Source: Yponomeuta sedellus
Lineage: Eukaryota > Arthropoda > Insecta > Lepidoptera > Yponomeutidae
Reading direction: 5' to 3'
Assembly (NCBI GenBank): GCA_934045075.1
Contig: OW203721.1
Location: 26,098,181-26,162,180 of the forward strand
Length of the DNA stretch: 64,000 nucleotides
This document shows, in pieces, positions 10,790-21,990 of the stretch (positions are counted from its first letter, which is position 1; every line of letters starts with the position of its first letter). A program made the translations under genes and the position numbers. A model generated the notes under the pieces. That model saw only the letters and a program-made list of their open reading frames with translations. It was not told where the DNA came from and did not search any database.

Positions 10790-12235
10790 AAATCTTTCGT
10801 CATCTTGATCAACTGGGAAGAGGAGGCTTTTGATATTGAGCGCGTTAGATCGCGCGCGACTCGCATCTTTATCTTACCAGACTGTCTATTCCATTGGGTT
10901 AACCATTTTGGAGTTTCCGGAGTGTAAAAATAAGTATGTATCGGACAGTTCAGACTGGGTTAAATGAGACAACTCCATACAGTGGAGGACTTACGTATGT
11001 GTTACTTACGTGTCCGTATGCTAAACTATATCTACTAACGCTATGATTATTCTGTAAAGGTAGAACCACAATTCAAACACTTTGATATAGATTAAATCAA
11101 TTAACCCACTGATCATAAAGTAGGAACACTCTGTAAGGCAATGGAATGGACATGGAATTGTCTTAAAGGTTATAGAATGATGTAGAGTCAGTGACTGTGG
11201 TGTTTGTCTTTTAAGTTACCAGTATAGTTTCTTCTCTCCACTCTTAGATATAAATCTGACTCTGACCAATGGTATGAACGACCTAAACAAGAGGTCAAAG
11301 TAGTCAAGGACAATACAAAGCTCTTTATTTGTAGGAATATATAGGTAGGTGTCATATTTGAAGATTACTTTCTCTGAAACGTTCCATTATCCAAGATTTT
11401 GAACGCACAGCTAGCTAGGTTAGAGAAAGTAAGGTCTTATATCATTTTCCATGTTTTTTGTACGACATCTTGAAGTCAAGGTCTACTTTCCTCCACTGTA
11501 ATCAGCAGTACGTAATCAGCAGTACGGTTACTTTCGAGCGCAATTTATTGAATTGCGCTCGAAAGTAACCGAACATACTCGGATAGTCGAGAGACATCGT
11601 TCGAGTGTCTCCGGTAGAGTATGGTTATTAGAATATTGACTATTATTGCTTGGTAATTTTGCTGTTTTGCGAGACTCGTCGTGTAGGTGGTGTTTTGTTT
11701 ATGAAAAACGTTAACATTTTATGTTTTATTCCATCATTTAATGAATAACACCTTTTCTGAAAAAAAAACCAAATTTAGAAAAAAACAGCAGTGCCATGTT
11801 TTTTTTCAAAGTTTTGAAAAAAAAACAAATTGTTCTTTTTCTATTTGCATCTCTACCGCAGCCCCGGGAATAGAACTAACGACCTCCGGCCAGGTAATCC
11901 ACGTAATAAACTCACACAGCAGAAGTACGAGTAGGTATACTACAGTATTAGTTTACTTATTAATTGGCATAGCTATACATAATTAAAGGAGTACCAATAA
12001 TAATATGCATAAATACCTACAAAATAAATACATAATTAAATTTATATAGAAACAGTTTTACAGATGAAGCAGTGAGGTAGTGTGATTTCAGCAATGCCTA
12101 AAAAGAAGTGAGAAAAGCAAGTCCTTGGACTTGGACTGGAACTTGCATGGACAGACCAATCCAGTCAGGAGTCATACAATTTGGTACTGTAGAGTGGAAT
12201 TTTGAGGGAAAAGATTTGGTCTGAGCGAAGAGTCA
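10790..12235. other. intergenic, no gene seen
   Basis: Contains the hairpin at 11526-11570 and a SINE-like tRNA relic at 11850-11930 (minus strand GGTCGTTAGTTCTATTCCCG). Otherwise nothing recognised. Confidence 0.5.
11526..11570. repeat. hairpin, 20-bp perfect stem
   Basis: GGTTACTTTCGAGCGCAATT pairs without mismatch with 11551-11570 across a 5-nt loop (TATTG). Confidence 0.9.
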
Positions 12236-12239
12236 GGCT

Positions 12240-12815
12240 GTGGGAAGAATGGAGAGGCTCCTGCTGTTTATGACCCTAAAACCGCCTGTTACTGTCCGGC
12301 TCTGTTCACCATTCGTATTCAAAGGAATGTCCGATCCAACGCCATTTTCTGGGGCTTGGTCAGGATCTCCAATTTCCTCGAAGGACAAACGCTTACCCGG
12401 CTAGAGCTTCGGCGGTAGAACTAATCCTTTGTTTACCCGCGGCCTTTTATAGTGCTGGCAGTGCCAGAACGGGTTGCATGTGAGGGCGGCCGTGCATCAT
12501 ACGCGTAAGTAAATAATCCGTGTGCTGAGTTATTGCGGCGCTACCACTTCACTGACATAGAGCCACTGTGGTCAGAAGGACATCATAGTCGAGGGATACG
12601 CGTCTTACCTGATGGCTGTTGGGACGAAAGAGTTTTGTCCTGGCGACCGCGAACCGGACGACGAGTGGTTAGGCTCGCTTGATGGACTGATGACCTGGTT
12701 ATGGTGGCGGAGAGTGGCTGGATGCCGGCGGCACAAGACCGGGAAGCTTGGACAACCATGAAGGAGGCATATGTCCTGCAGTGGGCGTCAAATGGCTGAT
12801 GGTGATGACGATGTC
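12240..12815 (+). mobile_element. degenerate LINE 3' end
   Basis: Ends GAAGGAGGCATATGTCCTGC, then AGTGGGCGTCAAATGGCTGA and a TGATGATG-like tail. This is the common ending of lepidopteran non-LTR elements ('gaggcctatgcccagcagtggg'; compare 21478 and 63915). Coding frames upstream are broken. Confidence 0.55.
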
Positions 12816-12974
12816 CAGCGGTTGACTGGTAGAAAATGCTTAAGGCGGTAAATCCGCCGTATTGTACAGATGTTCAAGAACAATACAAATACTAATAATT
12901 ATTATTATTACGATGATGACTCGTCATACTACACGGCGAAGAAACTGTATGTCATAGGGCCTTATTCTTTACAT

Positions 12975-13195
12975 ATATGACGACCTCTGTGGCGTTGCGG
13001 TACCTAGCGCGTCTGCCTACCGTGCAAGAGGTCCCGGGTTCGAATCCCGGCTGGGAACAAAAAAAAACTCAAGTCTTGGATGTTTACATGTTTCTGATGT
13101 CGTTGTTTCTGGTTCCCAGTTCCCACGTTAGACGGTATCCTAGTGTGGGGCCAGAAACAATGTATGTGCTTGTATGTAAATGTTTAAATGTTATC
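12975..13195 (+). mobile_element. tRNA-headed SINE (family S2)
   Basis: The head at about 12977-13060 has box A-like TGGCGTTGCGG and box B GGTTCGAATCC, then an A-run. The body has TGGATGTTTACATG and TATCCTAGTGTGGGGCCAGA. Same order as 21172. Confidence 0.8.
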
Positions 13196-14230
13196 TTATA
13201 TCGTTTCGTATGTCACGCAATCTCATAGACTCTAGGGATTCCCAAAGCCACTAGGAGACCACTAGGCTAGGCTTTATTACGACTTGCGCAAGTTAAGGTA
13301 TTATGTGTGGGTTAGTTATAGACACTCCAGAGATGTCAAGGTTTTGCTTCACAGCCATATATTGGCTTTACCTATCACACCATCAGAATTTGACCTTCAT
13401 GTATGGAATTCACTCAAAAAAAACTGTCGGCCTCGGAATAGCATTCAAGCCTAGCGTATATTACATATAATACTCGTATAAACGGACCTAATAAGGTTTT
13501 AATAACTTACGTAGGTATTTTTTTCACAAATGGCAATCTGATACTTCCTAGTGAAAGTGAAAGAGAAAGTGAAAAACATTTATTACTTTTGTAACACAAA
13601 TAAACATAACACCAAAATAAAACAAACATGTGAAGAACAAAAAAAAACAAAAAGATATTGAAAATAAATAGTGCGAACGCAAGTGCCACAAAAGAAAAAG
13701 GCTGCAGCTCAGCAAAATTCTAGCTACAAGTGACCAGCGCTGCTTTTCTGCTGCAACTGATTCGTTGACGTATGGAAAATGTCTAAGAATAAAAAAAAAA
13801 CATAAATAACAAGTTGTTAACAAATTGTCTGCCACATTTTGTGTATGTGTGTGGGTGTGTGGGTGGGTGTGTGTGTGTGACAGTGTGTGTGGGTGTAATA
13901 AGTGTTTCTACGAATCCGTCTTTCTGTTACCTCGCTGAGTGCTACATCCAGGCATCAGGGAAGGCGGTAAATCGTCGAGAAGCATCGCCGTGTTATCGCT
14001 TTTAGATGCGGTTTATGTGCTTAAAGAAAACAACTCTCTTGCCTTTTTTATTTTCGTAAATATTTTCGGCCATACTCTCTTTCGTATACCTACTCCGCAT
14101 AGTAAGAATCGGCGAAATCGTTCTGGTAAATTATGATACATACATACGAGTATGCTGGGAACATTCCCAACTTACAACGTTTAATTACTATCCATCAAAG
14201 TCAAAAATGTTTTATTCAAAGTAACGCAGA
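13196..14230. other. intergenic, no gene seen
   Basis: AT-rich with a GT-rich tract at 13836-13895. No supported exon. Confidence 0.5.
13836..13895. repeat. GT-rich imperfect microsatellite
   Basis: GTGTGT mixed with GTGGGT units, interrupted by GACAGTG. Confidence 0.85.
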
Positions 14231-14245
14231 AACAGCTCTTAGATT

Positions 14246-15535
14246 ACACTATTTTTATTTTTAATGCACTAACCCGTGCTAAGGAACAAATTTAAAAACC
14301 TATTTAGAGGCTAAAAATTTCACCCATGCCGGGATTCAAACCCGCAACCTCTGGCTATCCGTACCAGCGCTCTACCAATTGAGCCAATGGGCGACTCACG
14401 GCATCAGTGAAATTTCGAACCTCTTTACAATATTCTCTGTATTACGTACAGGCAGCGACATCTGACTTAAGCAAATTACATTACTTACAGCCCCGACTAC
14501 CTACTTTGCAGTTAGGTTTAACATCGGAACGATATCACTGTACTCACATGATTACACTATTTTTATTTTTAATGCACTAACCCATGCTAAGGAACAAATT
14601 TAAAAACCTATTTAGAGGCTAAAAATTTCACCCATGCCGGGATTCGAACCCGCAACCTCTGGCTATCCGTACCAGCGCTCTACCAATTGAGCCAATGGGC
14701 GACTCACGTAATTAATGTAAGTGTAAGTAATGTAATTTGCTTAAGTCAAATGTCGCTGCCTGTACGTAATACAGAGAATATTGTAAAGAGGTTCGAAATT
14801 TCACTGATGCCGTGAGTCGCCCATTGGCTCCATTGGTAGAGCGCTGGTACGGATAGCCAGAGGTTGCGGGTTCGAATCCCGGCATGGGTGAAATTTTTAG
14901 CCTCTAAATAGGTTTTTAAATTTGTTCCTTAGCACGGGTTAGTGCATTAAAAATAAAAATAGTGTAATCATGTGAGTACAGTGATATCGTTCCGATGTTA
15001 AACCTAACTGCAAAGTAGGTAGTCGGGGCTGTAAGTAATGTAATTTGCTTAAGTTAGATGTCGCTGCCTGTACGTAATACAGAGAATATTGTAAAGAGGT
15101 TCGAAATTTCACTGATGCCGTGAGTCGCCCATTGGCTCAATTGGTAGAGCGCTGGTACGGATAGCCAGAGGTTGCGGGTTCGAATCCCGGCATGGGTGAA
15201 ATTTTTAGCCTCTAAATAGGTTTTTAAATTTGTTCCTTAGCACGGGTTAGTGCATTAAAAATAAAAATAGTGTAATCATGTGAGTACAGTGATATCGTTC
15301 CGATGTTAAACCTAACTGCAAAGTAGGTAGTCGGGGCTGTAAGTAATGTAATTTGCTTAAGTTAGATGTCGCTGCCTGTACGTAATACAGAGAATATTGT
15401 AAAGAGGTTCGAAATTTCACTGATGCCGTGAGTCGCCCATTGGCTCAATTGGTAGAGCGCTGGTACGGATAGCCAGAGGTTGCGGGTTCGAATCCCGGCA
15501 TGGGTGAAATTTTTAGCCTCTAAATAGGTTTTTAA
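14246..15535 (-). mobile_element. five-unit inverted array of the tRNA-like retroposon, copy 3
   Basis: Two units carry the tRNA-like sequence in minus orientation (14322-14395, 14630-14704). Three follow in plus orientation, with CGCCCATTGGCTC starting at 14818, 15126 and 15434. Spacing is 308 bp throughout each half. The whole block has one 12-bp direct repeat AGCTCTTAGATT at 14234-14245 and 15536-15547, so it seems to have inserted as one piece. The left end has the A/T-rich tail (tail on the minus strand) and the right end stops at the fixed TTTTTAA terminus. One D-arm base differs in the 14818 unit (CCATTGG for CAATTGG). Confidence 0.85.
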
Positions 15536-15547
15536 AGCTCTTAGATT

Positions 15548-16039
15548 GCTTTGAACATAGAGAAAAAAAATCGTAGGTCTGCCTCTGTCAAGTTTTTCAA
15601 ATTTTTGTCCTAACAGAGTTTAAATTAGTCCAATAAATCCACATCGAAGCTGGAAATTTTGACGCATCTGTGTTTAAATATTTTTTTATTAATATTATAT
15701 TACAAACGAGGCTACTGTTTGGACAAAGTCTGCTGTACATATTTTTTTTATCTTGATTCTAACAAGCTTGTTATTGATGATGTTCACGCATTTTATCGTA
15801 GAATCCTATACAATTCAGTTATAATTTTTTTCCCCGACATACTCATTATCGTAACTAAACTGACTAACCACAGCTGAATGCGTAAAACGTAAAACTGTCT
15901 GTGCATCGCCGCTCGCCAACGCCGCACCGCTCGTCATCATGATGAGGAATTCCTTAAGTAATACCTACTCTACGAATACATCTTTCGAATTTATCCTTAT
16001 TCCACCTGAAGCTAAGACTAATCTAAGATATGGTTGATT
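15548..16039. other. intergenic, no gene seen
   Basis: AT-rich; nothing recognised. Confidence 0.5.
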
Positions 16040-16050
16040 AGATGCAATAG

Positions 16051-16573
16051 CGCTCGTGGCCTAGTCGAACCGGGTTCATCCGAGTTGAACAACAACAGGC
16101 GCTGTCAGTTGCAGGATGGGTGACCATCCCGTTACCGCTAGTGGCATTTTTCCGAGCGCTTCCGTGCTTCGCAAGGCACGTTAAGCCGTTGGTACCGGCT
16201 GTCATGTAATGGCAGTCGTTAGTTTTTTTTTTTTTTTAACCCTATAAAGGGCACCCTCCGGAGGACACGGGGGAGGGAGGTGGTGAATGCTCATGCATAA
16301 CAGCACGGACCCGGCCGTGCTGCCAATGTGGGACTCACAAGAAGTGCGCCTACCCACTAAACACCACCTTGGGACTGGTTTTGGTCCTAGAGACCCCTAA
16401 ACCCACATCGGGAGCGACCCCCCTCGAGGCCGAGGAGGGCGCACGGCAGTCGTTAGGCCATTCAGAGGCCTTTTGTTCGGTTTGATCCCCGTGGTGGAGT
16501 ATGGCCTAACCTTTCTGCGATGATGCAGGAAGAAATCCGTGCCCCAGCCGTGGACTTACAAGGGTTGATATCG
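16051..16573 (+). mobile_element. SINE-A, interrupted copy
   Basis: Head CGCTCGTGGCCTAGTCGAAC, body CCGCTAGTGGCATTTTTCCG, tail GTGGTGGAGTATGGCCTAAC. An 11-bp direct repeat AGATGCAATAG flanks it at 16040-16050 and 16574-16584. It is split by a separate insertion at 16223-16444. Confidence 0.85.
16223..16444 (-). mobile_element. poly(A)-tailed retroelement inserted in SINE-A
   Basis: Begins with about 16 T (a poly(A) tail on the minus strand) and has its own 12-bp target duplication GGCAGTCGTTAG at 16211-16222 and 16445-16456. The 222 bp include GGGTCCGTGCTGTTATGCAT on the minus strand. Probably a 5'-truncated LINE end of a family not seen elsewhere here. Confidence 0.8.
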
Positions 16574-16584
16574 AGATGCAATAG

Positions 16585-17763
16585 GCATGCCGAAAACTCA
16601 TACCATAAAAATTTAATTTCCTTTCACCATCTGCATTATGTTATCAAAATAAATAAATGTTCATTATTTAATTTGAGAAGCCTTAACGTGCTTTCGTATC
16701 TTATTTCATTTATCAGATACTATCGTCCTAAAACGTCCTGGCCGTTTCTTGACCAACACCTACGAATTACAAAACAATCTATGAAAACGAATTAAAGAAA
16801 AACATCAACGTAAGGTCGATGCTCTCGTGTTAAATAGGCGTCGCACTCATCTCGGCTTCTTGATGTAAAGGTGGGGACCACTCAGCGGAGCGTATTAACT
16901 AATAGAGCTGAGAGCTGCGCGGACGCCGTGCCAAATTAGACCGCAGAACAAATATTTATCCAAGTTCCAATATAAACGCGCGGGCGATACCCGTCACAGC
17001 GAATTGCTTTCAGGGAACACGGCCGCGGTCGTTGCATGTTACGAGTAGGCCCGGAGCCGGCCGTCGGTGTCCCAATGTCATACTATACCACTATAAGACT
17101 AATTGAGTATATTTGGTTGTATATTTTCCAAAACTTCACTGCCTTCAAGGTTCTATTCCCACTCGGGGCCGTACGGCGGCCATTTGTATAAATGGCCTCA
17201 GTCGGAGTTTACTTTTTGTTATATACTTGCATGGTTACCATAGAGTTTCGTAGTTTGGGACCAGAACAAGTGACTGTGTTGTGCGAAAGTTATTGACATT
17301 ATTACGTAAAAGATGCGTCTTTTGCAAAGAATTTTGAACGTATGTAACGACTAAAACTGTTTGTGCAGTATCTATCGATTTTATTTAACCACTCCCAAGA
17401 AGATAAAGTTTTAAATTGTATTGATTTTCTTCCAAATGGACCGCGTTAAGTTTCAAGATTAGTTAAATATACGAGTAACAATTGGAACGTAACTTGTCGT
17501 TTGACGTGTTTAAGTACTAAATAAATGTTTTGAGATTTTGAAATACTAAATTACATATGTAAGTTGCTACCGCTTATAATGACGTATTTTTGTCTGCGCT
17601 AAGTCTTGTGACACAAAGAATTAAATAAAGGAATCTCCCAGGCATGAGGGAGGCAATGATAACTGAGCGGACATGAACGTCTTATATAATTTAGGACACT
17701 ATTCTGCTGACTACAAGACGATCCATGTTCGAGACTGGCCACCCTATGCATTTTGAACAAACA
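16585..17763. other. intergenic, no gene seen
   Basis: No supported exon. A weak S2-like relic (CATAGAGTTTCGTAGTTTGG) lies near 17240. Confidence 0.45.
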
Positions 17764-18148
17764 TACATAACCTCACGCCTTTATTCCAGAGGGGTAGGCA
17801 GAGACCAGGGACTGCCACTTGCCACGATCCTTACAGATCACCTTCGCTTCATCAACGTTCATAAGTCGTTGCATGCACGCACGCCGGTTCCGGTTACTTT
17901 TTATCTTTCCCTTTGCTAATACATCCCCTATTTGGTTGATGTAAGTCCGTCTGGGACGTCCCTTACCAGCTCTTCCACTCACATTCGCAATATATATTTG
18001 TTTCGTCAATCTTCCTTCCTTCATCCTCTCCACATGTCCAAACCAACGCAACATTCCTTTCTCAATTCTAGTCACTACATCCTCTTTCAGTCCACAACGT
18101 TCTCTAATCAGACTATTGCGTATCCTGTCATTCAAAGTAACACTCACA
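17764..18148 (-). mobile_element. LINE L1-family C-terminal fragment, minus
   Basis: The best-preserved copy: the minus frame reads IRNSLIRERCGLKEDVVTRI, then LRWFGHVERMKEGRLTKQIY, then GRAGKGRPRRTYINQIGDVL, and ends PSGIKA and stop at 17773. The LRWFGHVERM wording is typical of the C-terminal tail of lepidopteran endonuclease/reverse-transcriptase LINEs. The catalytic domains are absent; it is 5'-truncated and non-functional. Confidence 0.8.
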
Positions 18149-18210
18149 TAAATGCATGAAATAAATGAGGTCCTTGAGAAGTCAAGGACCTCATTTATTT
18201 CATGCATTTA
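18149..18210. repeat. hairpin, 29-bp perfect stem
   Basis: Positions 18149-18177 and 18182-18210 are exact reverse complements around the 4-nt loop GAAG. It abuts the truncated 5' end of the LINE fragment. Confidence 0.95.
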
Positions 18211-18664
18211 GAAATGTCTTTTAAAGACAAACAACCTAAACACCATCGCGATATCGTATGATGCAAGGTTACCGACCACCGGCCCACGCTCTTGAAGGAA
18301 GATAGAGAGTTTGTGGTTCTCTAGGATGCTTATTTAGATCACGAAATACCACACAAGATGTGTGTAAACTACTACGAAAATGGCTTTGTTGTACGATACA
18401 ATCCACTTAATCACTCCGCGTGTCGAACCTTTGACCACCCGATTATGAGCCAAAGCGCTCTAGGTACCGACGGCATTGTCCAGAAATGGGCATGGACCAT
18501 CTAGGTAGTTACTAAATTTACTGAAAAGGTTCTAACTGAAACTGTGCCTGAAGACCTGCGATCAAAAATACTAAAAAGAAAACACTTCACTTCCGCACAT
18601 CACTTGTCTTGGACCAACACCAGAATAACTCATGATATAAGTAGTAACCAGGCAAGGACATCAA

Positions 18665-18765
18665 GAAACACTGAAACACACCCAGACAGAGGCCATTTAC
18701 ATAAATGTACGGCCCCCAATGGAGATGGAACCCACTACCTCCGGCATGGTAATCAGACGTGATAC
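18665..18765 (-). mobile_element. tRNA-headed SINE relic, minus
   Basis: Minus strand: CATGCCGGAGGTAGTGGGTT, then CCATCTCCATTGGGGGCC. Parallels 4625-4790. Confidence 0.5.
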
Positions 18766-18769
18766 CGCT

Positions 18770-20015
18770 AGCCAACGAGATAGACAAAAGTATCCAAGTT
18801 TACCGTTAGTAGGTGCATAGTGCAAAATTTTGGTAGGTTTGGTTACAACATAAACTTTAACAAAGTGTTTTAATAAAAGTGTAATAACTCTATCCGTGCT
18901 ACAACTAAGTGGATGAAACTTTAAAACGTGCCGCAAGCATAGTTAAGCTACCGGCATTATTAGATTGTAGGTCGACGTCAGGTTCGACGAGTAGACGTCA
19001 GGTTCAAAATCGTAGTTATAGCCAAAGTAGGTAGGTATAGGTTTCATATACACAAGAAAGCAAAAGTCTGATCCTAATCAAAACAGTGACTGTACTTTAA
19101 ACAATTTGATAATAAATAAGTGTAATACATAGTGTGGATCATTATACTAGTTTGACTGTCCTTTTTGGCATTTAGAATCTTATACACGAAGGATCATTAC
19201 TTTAATTTGACCACGAGGAACGAATTTTCCACGTGGTCAAATCAGTTTGACAAATAGATTGACTACTCGTCTAGTGGTCAAATCAGTTTGACAAAATAGT
19301 TTGAGTACGTGGAAGAACCCCTCCTAAGCCCTGGAGGTAACACTTACTTCAAGTCTTCTAAAACTAGAATTTGAAGAACTTTTTCTTCTTGTTGACCAAA
19401 AAATTACGAGGAAAATATTGAACCTTGGGTGAAATCATTGGGTGTGAATTAAAAAAGTTATTGGTGATGTCCTATTTCTAGGACGCCGGGGTTTATGAGG
19501 TTAAACTCGCCATAACTTAAATTGGTATAGACAGCGTAACCAACGTAAACCAGTGGAAACTGGTCCCAACCAATTCAGAGCTGTCTTTTGGGGTAGGTAG
19601 CGGCATTGAATTTTACTTCAAATTCAATGGTAGCGGTAGCAAAATCAACCATGTTTTTTTAGCGACCCGCGGTCCTGACGTACTGGTACATTGTTTATTT
19701 AGTACTTTTGGACGCCGTAGTACCTAAATATCAGCTCGCCGAGATAGCAGCTGGGCAAATCCGGAGCGATCTGTCGGCAGTGGGAGTTTACACTCAAATC
19801 ATTAAGCACTAGACGAATAAACAAATAGTGCCGCCTTCAATGTAAACACGGCGTAATTTTAGTAACAAAGTAACGTTCCCACGTCACCAGTTTGAGGTTC
19901 CACGAAAAATAAAATCATAATTATCGACGTACAGTTCGTCGCGATGTGAACGTCGTTTACGCTAGCAGTTTTAGTAGAGGAAAAACTGAAGAAGCGGAGG
20001 CATAAACTTAGGCAT
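18770..20015. other. intergenic, no gene seen
   Basis: Contains two 22-bp direct repeats (19233-19254 and 19274-19295, beginning GTGGTCAAATCAG). No gene recognised. Confidence 0.5.
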
Positions 20016-20019
20016 AAGG

Positions 20020-20340
20020 TGTCACGCTGACGACAGCATCAAACAAAGATTGGAAAGTAAATATTAAATGGATTCAAAACACTGATTTAGTTTCGTAACA
20101 AAAAAAAAATATAATACTGCTTTCAGCCATTTTGACTGAAACAGCAGTCTCACCGCGTGACGTCACGCTTGAGTAACATTGGTAAACTTCACTCATGCTT
20201 TGTGTGACGTTTGATTTTATTTTACCAGAGCGTGACGTCAGATTCGAAGCCATCACACTGCGAGCTGTTTTCCCACAGATTTAAAATAATTTTAGAAAAA
20301 TGGCTTTGACCTTTGTAAACTTTAGTTTACAGATAGGGTA
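20020..20340 (+). repeat. family B repeat, copy 2
   Basis: Same blocks as 10340-10780. Carries two TGACGTCA palindromes (20158-20165, 20233-20240); the second is shared with the other copies. Confidence 0.7.
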
Positions 20341-20374
20341 AGACTTGCCAACCCCAACCCGGAGAGTGCGAGAC

Positions 20375-20720
20375 GAAACCGAAACGAAATATATCGAGCG
20401 AATGTGGGAGGAAGGGCCGGTAAGCTGCATCTCAGGCGGACATACTTCGACCAAATGGGGGATGTATTGGCAAAAGGCAAAATAAAAGTCAACCCGGTCT
20501 TGGCCCCCGAGGTGGAGTATGGCGTAACCTTCCTGCGATGCAGGAATACACCTGTGCCCCAGCAGTGCGGACTTACCAGAGTTGATATCGAAGATAAAAA
20601 GTATCCGAAACCGACGTGCGTGCATGCTACGATAAACGTTGATGAAGCGAAAGCGATCTGTCAGGATCGTGGCAAGTGGCAGCCCCTGGTCTCTGCCTAG
20701 CCTTCGGGGTCGGTGGATAC
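20375..20720 (+). mobile_element. LINE L1-family fragment with nested SINE-A tail
   Basis: L1-type sequence (GAATGTGGGAGGAAGGGCCG to CAAAAGGCAAAATAAAAGT) is interrupted at about 20489-20598 by SINE-A 3' sequence (GGTGGAGTATGGCGTAACC) and resumes at TATCCGAAACCGACG. Short AT-rich direct repeats (AATAAAAGT / GATAAAAAGT) border the insert. Confidence 0.75.
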
Positions 20721-21171
20721 AGGCCTGAGTTTAAGTTATGTTTTTGTGGAGTGGTTTAGAGAAATTGTGTTTTTGATAAAATAATAAAACCGGTAGTGTC
20801 TAACTTAGAGTATGTAGGAGTTATCACCGAAAACCCCTTCCTACTACGCTACGGTAAAGTTACCATTCAGACGAGTGGTCTGTGTAATCTTGAATGGAGT
20901 AGGTTCGAAGCCTGTAAACCAGCCTGTGACCAGCTGAAATCAGCTACGAGGGCCAAACAAAAACGGCCAACGAAACGCAAGAAAAACACCACTTCCTCCT
21001 GACCAACTGCGTGCAGTGGGACGCAGTTAAAAAATCAGCTAAGTGTGATTCCGACTCCTGCTCCTGGAAGGTTCCTATATGTCTCAGTCACTTTGCACAC
21101 ATCCTTTCATTCAGTTCTAATAACAATCAGTCTCCTCAGCCGTTTTTTAGTTTTTATTGTACTACTCATAT

Positions 21172-21345
21172 AGTCACACCAATCGGTAGTGCATCTGCCT
21201 ACCATGGGAGAGGTCCCGGATTCGAACCCCGGTTGGGGACAACAAAAAAACCAGGTCTTGGATGTTTACATGTTTGTGATGTCACTGTTTCATGTCCCCA
21301 CGACACAGGGTGGTAGGGTGGGGCCAGAAGCATGTGCCTGTGCGC
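21172..21345 (+). mobile_element. tRNA-headed SINE (family S2)
   Basis: Head with GATTCGAACCC box B, short A-run, then the S2 body GGATGTTTACATGTTTGTGA and GGTGGGGCCAGAAGCATGTG. Confidence 0.75.
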
Positions 21346-21477
21346 AAATGTAAAAAAATTATATGTTTTTTAAAAATATAAATAAAGAAATACTAAGAAA
21401 ACTAAAACAAAACATTTAACGAAAAGGAGCTACGTTGTTGTTTTTCAATTTATCATTTGTTAGGCAAACTGGTTAGG

Positions 21478-21560
21478 TTAGCACAGGACCGTGAGGAATG
21501 GTGCAATAAAAAGGAGGCCTATGCCCAGCAGTGGGTTGATGTGTGCTGATTATAGATAGA
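21478..21560 (+). mobile_element. LINE 3' tail
   Basis: GAGGCCTATGCCCAGCAGTG followed by a GATAGATAG tail: the last bases of a non-LTR element. Confidence 0.65.
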
Positions 21561-21639
21561 TAGGCAAACTGCCGTGCAAGCACATTTTCCGCGGAAATTT
21601 CAACAAGCTTCTTATTGCAGTTCGAGAGATTAAGCCGGT

Positions 21640-21990
21640 ACGGGCAGGCAGACCTACAGTCGTTACAGGCATATTAACAGGGTACCGTTGGCACATTGGG
21701 TACGGAACCCTAAGAATACCGGCGATCGGGGCGGCGGCGAGGCACGGTGGCCCCCATATGGGACTCGTCGGCCTACCCTTTCTTGCAGACTATTTTAGTA
21801 ATGACAGCTCACAGGCGGTGCTAAATCCGCCACCGTCGACTAATTATAGCCGCGTCCCCTCTCGCTCTACAGTCCGAACGAGAGAAAGAGAGCTCTCGAG
21901 GCGTTTTCGACGTCGAACCGCTACGAATCGGGGGCAGCTAGTTCGGGGAACTGCCTAATTGCGTTTTGTGTGGCCCGTAAAAGTGGGAAC
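21640..21990 (+). other. possible retroelement-derived relic
   Basis: A short frame reads RPTVVTGILTGYRWHIGYGT, which resembles the RNase H-like 'TGILTGHCRLG' part of I/R1-type LINEs. The following frame (MGLVGLPFLADYF...) is not recognised. A weak call. Confidence 0.3.

Noticed and set aside
20404..20700. 98-aa plus frame as a host gene
   Set aside because: It is a LINE L1-family end interrupted by a SINE-A tail.
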